From contig DFOV01000385.1 of the NCBI GenBank assembly GCA_002376965.1, positions 1 to 10,360 of the forward strand: a DNA stretch of 10,360 nt, written 5' to 3'. Below the pieces are notes generated by a model. It was not told the DNA's origin and made no database searches. It worked only from the letters and a program-made list of their open reading frames with translations. Positions 1 through 5,288 of the stretch are shown here, in pieces (within the stretch, counting starts at the first letter, position 1; every line of letters starts with the position of its first letter). The translations under genes were made by a program, and so were the position numbers. Origin of the DNA: Gammaproteobacteria bacterium UBA3532 (GTDB taxonomy: Bacteria > Pseudomonadota > Gammaproteobacteria > Enterobacterales > UBA3532).

Positions 1-103
1 CTTTAAGACCAGTTAATCCTCTGTAAAAATCGCCATGCTCACGATCATTTGGATGTGCGAGCGATGATGACATCACAAGAAACAAACATATCCATCTTTT
101 CAT
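1..103 (-). CDS. Start of a small secreted protein, cut by the window edge
   Basis: An open frame of 34 codons begins at ATG (103-101 on the minus strand) and runs off the left edge. A good Shine-Dalgarno sequence, AAGGAA (complement of 111-116), sits 7 nt upstream, which supports this start. The first 16 residues look like a Sec signal peptide: MKRW, a hydrophobic stretch, then SSSLA with likely cleavage before HPND. The visible mature part (HPNDREHGDFYRGLTGLK) is polar, and I do not recognise the family. It is on the same strand as the large fusion gene upstream, about 100 bp away. The start and export signal are well supported; the function is unknown. Confidence 0.6.
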   Translation of the reverse strand, partial: MKRWICLFLVMSSSLAHPNDREHGDFYRGLTGLK

Positions 104-188
104 AAATTATTTCCTTGTTACAAGTAACCACAATGCCAATTCAATATGGGTAGAACATACGTTCACAATATCGAAATCGTCACAGCAA

Positions 189-209
189 TGACTAAAAAAC
201 TTTTAGTCA
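189..209. terminator. Stem-loop over the end of the fusion gene, weak terminator candidate
   Basis: TGACTAAAA and TTTTAGTCA form a perfect 9-bp inverted repeat around an AAC loop. The repeat overlaps the TAA stop (203-205) of the minus-strand fusion gene. The stem is A/T-rich and no clear U-tract follows on the minus strand, so termination there would be weak. It may also be only a chance dyad. Confidence 0.35.
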
Positions 210-2317
210 GGGCGCAGAAGAGAGCTCATAAACAGACCAGTAGGATCGTATTGTTGTTTTAATAATTTCAAACGAGCTGTGTGTTGGCCGTAGTAAAGAG
301 CAAGTGGCGACCCATTCCCCATGTCATAATTTTGGTAAGAATGACCATTAAAAAACGGTAATAGCAAATCGAAAGATTTATTCACCCAATCGATAACTTC
401 AGTATCGTCACATTCAGCTTGAGTGATCCCTGTGATACTACAGACGAAAGAAGCGTTGCGGTGAATAAATGCCGAATCGTCAGCGTTTACATCCTGAATA
501 GCGCCACAAAGCGGGTCTAGCATAAATCCACCTGAATTTACCGGACAAGCTCGGTAACACGATAAAAGTGTTTCAATGAATTCGTCTGATAGCTCGCCTT
601 CAATTATGCCATTTCGCCAATACAAACTCAGATCACTATCGTAGTCATTGGATTGGCATTCAACGTATTGCGACCGCCTACTTAACAATGTGGCACCGTC
701 TTGCCATTTGGCTACAGAATCCAAACCGTGCACCCAGTCCTCACTAAACCCCATTATCGAAATTCGTGCTTTATCGTGCATCGATCGCGAGAGATATGCA
801 TATAGAAAAACCGATCTGTTATCACTGAGCACTGTTTTGCTATATTGCCTAAGAATAGATCGTGCGTGACATAATGGCCACTCGAGTATTCGGCCATCAA
901 TATTTTGGGGGGCATCGTGTAATTTAAACGTGATATCGGTCACAACGCCAAATTGACCATGGCCACACCCTTTTAATGCCCAAAACAAATCCGGATGTTG
1001 GGATTCGGTCACTTGTCTTACTTTACCGTCAGCAGTTATCAATCCAAACGCGAGCACATTGTCGCAACTCAAACCAAGCTTTCTGGACAAAAAACCGATC
1101 CCCCCTCCCAATGTTGCGCCGACAACACCAACATCGGGACAGGTACCCAAAGGAACTACTTTGTTGTGTTGCGCTAGAAAATGGTCCAATTCACTATTTT
1201 TGACGCCTGCGCCGACGTTTACTGAGCTCTTATCAACATTCAGTACAGTTGTTTTAAACATCGACATATCAATTACAATTGCATTGTTAAGGACCGACAT
1301 GCCACTTACACCATGCCCTTGACCCTTAATTGTAATAGATAAGCGCAACTGCTTTGCACATCTGACAATGTGTATAATATCGGTCTTTGTTTTAGGTTGA
1401 ATAATTACTAACGGAAAACGCGAAACACCTTGATTGAATACTTTCCTGTTTTCTTCATATTCTGCACTACCCGGTGACCAGAATGCGCCGTCAACAAGAC
1501 TTGCCAGTTCTACCAAACTTGTTTCAGTAGCCCGCGTGATTGAATCTGTTTTTGTCTGTTTTGCAGGTGAAACTTCAACAATACTCTCAAGTAGATTCCA
1601 ACTTCGACTACCAAAAGTGTTTGGCGTGATATCGCTCAGCAATTGTCGCAGATATTGTGCAACTAATCGGGGAGGTAAAAGCTTGTTTGCTGAATACATA
1701 CTGCGCATTAACTCCGATGCAGGCAACGCGTGATTTGAAGCTTGCCTTATCGTTTCCTGCATTTTGGTGTCGACGTTTCCAGGAGCCACAGTTGTAAAAA
1801 CAGCAATATCGTTATCGACTTCAAGTTGAAAACACTGGCACAGCATATTTAATGATGCTTTGCTCACACAATAAGCTGAGGCGCCAGCAACGGGTTGTAC
1901 TGGCAAATCACTGGTTAAAAACATCACGCGGCTATGACTAAATTTTTTTAAGCATATCTGCGTTAAAAGGCGAGGTACTTCGACATTTATCCATTGGGTT
2001 GCCTCCCACTCATCAGGGGCGACGTTGCTAATATCTCCAAATGGCATGACAACACCTGCGCAATGGATCAGGTAGCTAAAGTGAGTATGCTGATTGACAA
2101 CGTTTTGAAGGCTTTTAATACAATCCCTATTAGTGAAATCGATACACTCGATTCTGACCCTATCCCCATAAGACCTTTTAAGCTGTTGTAAAGTTTCTGG
2201 ATTTCTACAAAGTGCTACGATCTGGATAAAAGGGTAGGAGAGTAGAAGCTCTTTTGTAAGCGCAAGTCCTATACCAGAGCTAGCGCCTGATATTAGTGCT
2301 GTCTGTTGATACAACAT
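203..2317 (-). CDS. Fusion of short-chain dehydrogenase and berberine-bridge-like FAD oxidase
   Basis: The 704-residue protein joins two oxidoreductases. Residues 1 to about 245 are a classical short-chain dehydrogenase. They carry the NAD(P) loop GASSGIG (11-17), CAG (86-88) in place of the usual NAG, S136, the catalytic pair Y149xxxK153, and PG at 179-180. Residues from about 275 to the end are an FAD-linked oxidase of the PCMH/berberine-bridge type. GQGHG contains H335, GTCPDVGVVG contains C393, ATLGGGIGF follows, and the C-terminal berberine-bridge signature NYDMGNG...YYGQH...YDPTGLF is present. In this family the His and Cys at these positions hold FAD by two covalent bonds. No signal peptide is visible, so it is probably cytosolic. 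The substrate is unknown; an alcohol or sugar oxidised in two steps is a guess. The start has only a weak upstream AGG, but the dehydrogenase motif begins correctly from it. A downstream partner could be the secreted protein at the left edge. Confidence 0.88.
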   Translation of the reverse strand: MLYQQTALISGASSGIGLALTKELLLSYPFIQIVALCRNPETLQQLKRSYGDRVRIECIDFTNRDCIKSLQNVVNQHTHFSYLIHCAGVVMPFGDISNVAPDEWEATQWINVEVPRLLTQICLKKFSHSRVMFLTSDLPVQPVAGASAYCVSKASLNMLCQCFQLEVDNDIAVFTTVAPGNVDTKMQETIRQASNHALPASELMRSMYSANKLLPPRLVAQYLRQLLSDITPNTFGSRSWNLLESIVEVSPAKQTKTDSITRATETSLVELASLVDGAFWSPGSAEYEENRKVFNQGVSRFPLVIIQPKTKTDIIHIVRCAKQLRLSITIKGQGHGVSGMSVLNNAIVIDMSMFKTTVLNVDKSSVNVGAGVKNSELDHFLAQHNKVVPLGTCPDVGVVGATLGGGIGFLSRKLGLSCDNVLAFGLITADGKVRQVTESQHPDLFWALKGCGHGQFGVVTDITFKLHDAPQNIDGRILEWPLCHARSILRQYSKTVLSDNRSVFLYAYLSRSMHDKARISIMGFSEDWVHGLDSVAKWQDGATLLSRRSQYVECQSNDYDSDLSLYWRNGIIEGELSDEFIETLLSCYRACPVNSGGFMLDPLCGAIQDVNADDSAFIHRNASFVCSITGITQAECDDTEVIDWVNKSFDLLLPFFNGHSYQNYDMGNGSPLALYYGQHTARLKLLKQQYDPTGLFMSSLLRPD

Positions 2318-2340
2318 CTTAAAAGCCTATTTCGTAGAAG

Positions 2341-2384
2341 AGTGAAAGCTCACTTATATGTTTGATAGCTTCAGCATAAGTAAA
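2341..2384 (-). promoter_or_regulatory. Possible promoter of the fusion gene with a small dyad
   Basis: On the minus strand, TATAAG (complement of 2353-2358) matches five of six bases of the -10 consensus and lies about 35 nt before the ATG. TTTACT (complement of 2379-2384) could be a -35 but lies 20 bp away, longer than normal. A short dyad, AGTGA-AAGC-TCACT (2341-2354), overlaps the -10 and could be an operator. The assignment is by eye only. Confidence 0.28.
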
Positions 2385-2413
2385 GTCCTTGAATGGATAA
2401 ATAAAGTTAATGA

Positions 2414-2437
2414 TTTGATTACAGAAATGTAATCAAA
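2414..2437. promoter_or_regulatory. Perfect 10-bp inverted repeat, probable operator
   Basis: TTTGATTACA (2414-2423) is separated by GAAA from its exact complement TGTAATCAAA (2428-2437). A further GTAATC occurs at 2440-2445, so a half-site is repeated just to the right. The element lies about 100 bp upstream of the fusion gene start and about 25 bp left of the FNR box. The form fits a dimeric regulator of the intergenic region, but I cannot name the regulator. No U-tract adjoins it, so a terminator is unlikely. Confidence 0.5.
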
Positions 2438-2461
2438 CCGTAATCGATTCGTTGTGATGCT

Positions 2462-2475
2462 TTGATCTGAATCAA
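2462..2475. promoter_or_regulatory. FNR/ANR box, exact consensus
   Basis: TTGATCTGAATCAA matches the TTGAT-N4-ATCAA consensus of the oxygen-sensing regulators FNR and ANR at every defined base. Its centre (2468.5) is about 41 bp upstream of the start predicted from the -10 at 2497-2502, the usual position of a class II activating site. The site therefore probably drives the plus-strand genes to the right under low oxygen. An effect on the divergent fusion gene cannot be excluded. Confidence 0.68.
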
Positions 2476-2496
2476 CTACAGTTGAAATGAAATCAC

Positions 2497-2502
2497 TACG
2501 AT
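2497..2502 (+). promoter_or_regulatory. Candidate -10 element of the FNR-dependent promoter
   Basis: TACGAT matches four of six bases of TATAAT, including the key T, A and final T. Transcription would start near 2509-2510, which puts the FNR box at about -41. No good -35 is needed at a class II FNR promoter. The predicted leader is very short before the truncated barrel frame begins. Confidence 0.42.
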
Positions 2503-2525
2503 TAAATACATAAACATTTTATTAA

Positions 2526-2924
2526 GGTGCCTACGACGAACAAGGACAACTAGATATCACAGCCAATGGGTTTGATATCAACTTTATTAGTACTCACGCC
2601 ATCATCAGAGGCGAGTATATTAAAACTGAAACGGACTCATTTGTTGAGCGAGATCATGAGCAAACTATTGACTCATTTTCACGCAATGGATGGTTTTTAC
2701 AAGGTACTTTCTTCGTTGGGCATGCTTTTCAATCCCTAGGTAGTACTGAATTGGTCCTTGAATATGCTGAAACCAATAAAATTGAAGAAGCGGAGCGCTG
2801 GATGGTAGGTGTCAACTATTGGTTGGACCCTCGTTCAGTTATTAAGGTGGGCTATGAAGATACAGACGTAGTTGAAGGCCCTGATGATACACGGTTTGCT
2901 GTGCAATTCAGCTATGGATTCTAG
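2526..2924 (+). pseudogene. C-terminal remnant of an outer-membrane beta-barrel (porin-like)
   Basis: The frame reads 132 codons from GGT (2526) to TAG (2922-2924), directly after an in-frame TAA (2523-2525). No plausible start with a Shine-Dalgarno site lies near the beginning, and the signal peptide and most of the barrel are missing. The reading shows alternating aromatic and polar strands: GWFLQGTFFVGHAF, TELVLEYAET, WMVGVNYWLDPRSVIKVGYED and RFAVQFSYGF. It ends in Phe, the usual last residue recognised by the BAM machinery. This pattern fits the last strands of a porin of the phosphate-selective (OprP/OprO) type, though the exact family is uncertain. The gene has lost its 5' part, apparently by a deletion between the promoter leader and the interior of the gene. 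The damaged cytochrome gene follows 8 bp after its stop. Confidence 0.68.
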
Positions 2925-2932
2925 GGGATATC

Positions 2933-3457
2933 ATGAACAAGAAATTAATTATATGTGCACTAATCACATTTATTTCGTTACCGAACTTGGCAGACGATGA
3001 AACCACACTTTCTGGCGCAGAGTTAATTAATAACAACTGTGCGCGTTGTCATAACAGTAGGCCTGTGCGTGAGTTTTCTATCAGTGAGTGGAGAGTGATC
3101 ATGCCACACATGCGCGAAAAAGCGCATTTAACCGGCAGCGAAGTATAAGCCATTCTTGAATTCATGGAAATAGCTTCTAGTCCTGCTCAACCGGTAGAGG
3201 TGACTCTGGCTAAATCATTAACAGTCAATCCACGTGACGTACTCACTCGATATGGTTGTCAGGGGTGTCATCAAGTGCAAGGCGCAGGCGGAACACTCGG
3301 TCCATCGCTGGATAATGTTATTAGCGAAAAAGGCAGGGCATTCTTTTTGCGCAAAGTTAAGGAGCCTCAATTTAATAACTCGTCGTCCGCAATGCCGCAA
3401 ATGCCGATTACAGATGATGAGCTTGAAGCTTTAGCTGAGTTTTTATCGTCCATATAG
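2933..3457 (+). pseudogene. Diheme c-type cytochrome gene interrupted by an in-frame TAA
   Basis: Translation from ATG 2933 (AGGGG lies 5 nt upstream) gives a Sec signal peptide (MNKKLIICALITFISLPNLA). A first heme site CARCH follows in a typical small-cytochrome context, NSRPVREFSISEWRVIMPHM. Codon 72 is TAA (3146-3148). The same frame continues without a shift: AILEFMEIASS, a second heme site CQGCH, and LGPSLDNV...MPQMPITDDELEALAEFLSSI, ending at TAG 3455-3457. Read through, it is a 174-codon periplasmic diheme cytochrome. The stop falls where such proteins have a helix continuing into AILEFM, so a CAA/CAG or GAA to TAA change is likely. ATG 3164 could start the second half, but it has no Shine-Dalgarno site and no export signal, so heme could not be attached. 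Together with the broken barrel gene upstream this looks like a decaying electron-transfer operon. A sequencing error or readthrough remains possible. Confidence 0.75.
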
Positions 3458-3553
3458 CCTATTGACCTGAGTCTAAGACATTAGATTAAGGTGACAAGAC
3501 GTAAACTTTAAACCTAAAACGCTCAACTGAGCATAATCAAAGGAAACAATCTT

Positions 3554-3985
3554 ATGAAAAAGCTTACTTCACTATTACTGGCCAGTGCTTTAGTCGTTGC
3601 GCCAATAGCGACTTCTTTTGCATATCAACAGACTGACAAATCTGATATGCCGATGATGGATGGTCAGATGATGCAAAAGATGCAGACGCATATGGAAGAA
3701 ATGCGCGCAGTATTGGATGCCGTTAAGAGTGAATCGGATCCGGAGAAGCGCGAAGCCATGTTGCATGAGCATGCCCAAAAGATGCAAGACATGATGGGCA
3801 TGATGGAAGGAAGCGACTCGATGGGGATGAAAGCGGGAAAAGGAATGAAACACAAACACACTGATATGTCCACCGAAGACAAAATGAAAATGATGGAACA
3901 GCGTATGTCGATGATGGAAGACATGATGAGCCAAATGATGGGGCACACCGCTGAAAAGTCTAAACCAATACATAAACACAAATAG
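3554..3985 (+). CDS. Met/His-rich secreted small protein, possible metal binder
   Basis: The 143-residue protein starts 7 nt after a strong AAGGAAA site. It has a Sec signal peptide with probable cleavage at ATSFA-YQQ (after residue 23). By my count 29 of 143 residues are Met, mostly in MM and MxxM arrangements (DMPMMDGQMMQKM, DMMGMMEG, KMKMMEQRMSMMEDMMSQMM), with eight His (HEH, KHKH, HKHK). The middle is strongly helical and charged. Such Met/His-rich periplasmic proteins often bind Cu(I) or Ag(I), as known for the CopC, PcoE and CusF groups, but I see no match to a named family. It heads the series of three Met-rich products in this operon. Its His-rich antisense frames only mirror ATG codons. 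Function as a metal buffer or carrier is inference. Confidence 0.8.
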   Translation: MKKLTSLLLASALVVAPIATSFAYQQTDKSDMPMMDGQMMQKMQTHMEEMRAVLDAVKSESDPEKREAMLHEHAQKMQDMMGMMEGSDSMGMKAGKGMKHKHTDMSTEDKMKMMEQRMSMMEDMMSQMMGHTAEKSKPIHKHK

Positions 3986-4002
3986 AGCTAATCACCACGT
4001 TA

Positions 4003-4036
4003 CGAGGCAGGAGGTGACCTGCTGTCTCGCTTATTT
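4003..4036 (+). terminator. Bulged hairpin followed by a T-rich stretch, possible attenuator
   Basis: CGAG-GCAGG (4003-4011) pairs with CCTGC (4018-4022) and CTCG (4026-4029), leaving a TGT bulge and an AGGTGA loop. CTTATTT follows. The hairpin lies between the Met-rich gene and the lipoprotein gene. It could reduce transcription into the downstream genes or protect the 3' end of the first message, so the abundant small protein would be made in excess. The T-run is interrupted, so this is a moderate candidate. Confidence 0.42.
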
Positions 4037-4057
4037 CAATAATCACAGGAATTTTAC

Positions 4058-4414
4058 ATGAATAAATTAATTAAGTTTTTTTCAATTGTAGTCTTGTCAG
4101 TTGGACTCCTCGGAGGATGCGCAAGCCAGGTTTATCACGACTACATCATGAGTGGGCAAGTTGTTACAGTCGATGATAAGCAAGCAGTGGTATGTGTATC
4201 TGATACGGATGGTTTGAAGGAACATCAAGTTTTTAATGTCTATAGAACTGTCTACGACCCTACAGCAATCTCAGAAGGTGAAAACAGCTATTCACGAGAG
4301 TTCGTTGGGAAAATTCGTCTTGGAAAAACTAAGGATAAGCACTTCGCGGAAGCTATTGTGCTGGATGGCGAAATTACGCGTTATGACATGGTCGAGTTTG
4401 ACCGTGGTTTTTGA
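4058..4414 (+). CDS. Small lipoprotein of unknown function
   Basis: The 118-residue product begins 9 nt after an AGGA site. It has a lipoprotein signal: MNKL, a hydrophobic core, then LGGC with C21 as the lipidated residue. Residue 22 is Ala rather than Asp, so outer-membrane sorting is likely. The mature part reads as a small beta-rich domain: GQVVTVDDKQAVVCV, then GLKEHQVFNVYRTV, FVGKIRLGKTKDKHFAEAIVLDGEI and DMVEFDR. This resembles in outline the small beta domains of FlgT-type and related envelope lipoproteins, but the resemblance is too loose for a family call. No heme or metal motif is visible. It lies between two Met-rich products and is probably co-expressed with them, 28 bp before the next gene. 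Confidence 0.75.
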   Translation: MNKLIKFFSIVVLSVGLLGGCASQVYHDYIMSGQVVTVDDKQAVVCVSDTDGLKEHQVFNVYRTVYDPTAISEGENSYSREFVGKIRLGKTKDKHFAEAIVLDGEITRYDMVEFDRGF

Positions 4415-4442
4415 TTAATATTTTAATTAGGAGTATGCCGTT

Positions 4443-5288
4443 GTGAATAATAGAGTTTATCACCAACCCTACCGTATAGCGGTTATTGTGACGCTGGTAT
4501 TAGTGAGTGTCTTATTCACAACCGCGTGCTCAGCAGTACCACAAAGTACTGAGCCAGACAAAAAAAACAATTCATCAGAAACTAAAGAAACTCAGCCTGA
4601 GTTAAACGTTGATGACTTCGCTAAAATCCAAACCGCTTTGCGCTCGTTAGACAATTCATTAGCGACCCAGCCAAAAAGCAATGAGAGTGTAAATCCGAGT
4701 GATACCAGTGTTTCACTCAATACATCATCAATGCCACTTTCAGCAACAAACACAATGAAAATGGGAAAGAGTAAGAATAAAGGCATGATGCCAATGCGCG
4801 GGAAATCGTGCATGGGAATGATGTGCAAAATGATGATGAAAAACAGCTCAATGATGGGTACACCACCTGAACAAAATAAAACACAGATATCTGGTTCTCC
4901 ATTAAATGAAAGCTTACCCGGTGTCAGTGGAGCGCTGCATTTATACCACGTTGGAGAGCAAGCTTTTTTCTTAAACCACAAAGAGACACTCGAATTGACC
5001 GATGGTCAGTACCAAACGCTTCTCACGATCCGAACTGAATGGGAGTCTACTCAACAAAGCTTTACGCTGCAGCGAAGTGCGTTAGAAGCATCGTTGTGGG
5101 AATTGACCGCTCAGGGGCTACCTCAATACGACAATATCAAAGACACCATTGCTGAAATAGAAGCCACAAACAGCGCCTTGCGGTTGCAGTTTATTACATC
5201 GGTAGGGAAAGCGGTATCAGTATTAACGCCCTCTCAGATCGCTAAGATAAATAGCCTGTGGATGGCCGAACAAACAGGTGAGTTATGA
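4443..5288 (+). CDS. Lipoprotein with Met/Cys-rich segment and LTxxQ (Spy/CpxP-like) helical domain
   Basis: The start is GTG at 4443, with AGGAG (4429-4433) 9 nt upstream; the nearby ATG at 4435 meets a stop after three codons. The 281-residue protein has a hydrophobic leader ending in FTTAC, with C29 as a somewhat atypical lipobox Cys. A Ser/Thr/Asn-rich linker follows. Residues 105-138 hold 13 Met plus C123 and C128 (KSCMGMMCKMMMK), a likely soft-metal site. Residues from about 163 onward are helical and contain two LTxxQ-type motifs, LTDGQ (185-189) and LTPSQ (261-265). These mark the Spy/CpxP/ZraP/CnrX group of periplasmic chaperones and metal sensors. The stop overlaps the ATG of the reductase gene by 4 bp, so the two are translationally coupled. 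A role as metal-binding or sensing partner of the reductase is inference. Confidence 0.8.
   Translation: MNNRVYHQPYRIAVIVTLVLVSVLFTTACSAVPQSTEPDKKNNSSETKETQPELNVDDFAKIQTALRSLDNSLATQPKSNESVNPSDTSVSLNTSSMPLSATNTMKMGKSKNKGMMPMRGKSCMGMMCKMMMKNSSMMGTPPEQNKTQISGSPLNESLPGVSGALHLYHVGEQAFFLNHKETLELTDGQYQTLLTIRTEWESTQQSFTLQRSALEASLWELTAQGLPQYDNIKDTIAEIEATNSALRLQFITSVGKAVSVLTPSQIAKINSLWMAEQTGEL

Noticed and set aside
927..945. CRP-like half sites GTGA-N6-TCAC
   Set aside because: It lies inside the coding sequence of the fusion gene, far from any promoter, and the outer bases do not fit well.
3164..3457. Second half of the diheme cytochrome as an independent gene
   Set aside because: ATG 3164 has no Shine-Dalgarno sequence and the product would have no signal peptide, so its CQGCH site could not receive heme; it is in frame with the first half.
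3462..3496. TTGACCT ... AAGGTGA as a MerR/CueR-type promoter
   Set aside because: The arms are about 20 bp apart and no -10 element falls at the required distance.
3489..3520. CusR- or CpxR-like motifs (GGTGACAAG, GTAAACTTTAAAC) upstream of the Met-rich gene
   Set aside because: Only half-sites are present and the spacing does not fit either consensus; copper control is plausible but not shown here.
3521..3532. Dyad GCTCA-AC-TGAGC before the Met-rich gene
   Set aside because: Five-bp arms with a two-base centre are too small to support a terminator or operator call.
3590..3979. Long His-rich open frames on the minus strand opposite the Met-rich gene
   Set aside because: They mirror the many ATG codons (CAT on the other strand), lack ribosome sites and export signals, and overlap a gene with a clear signal peptide.
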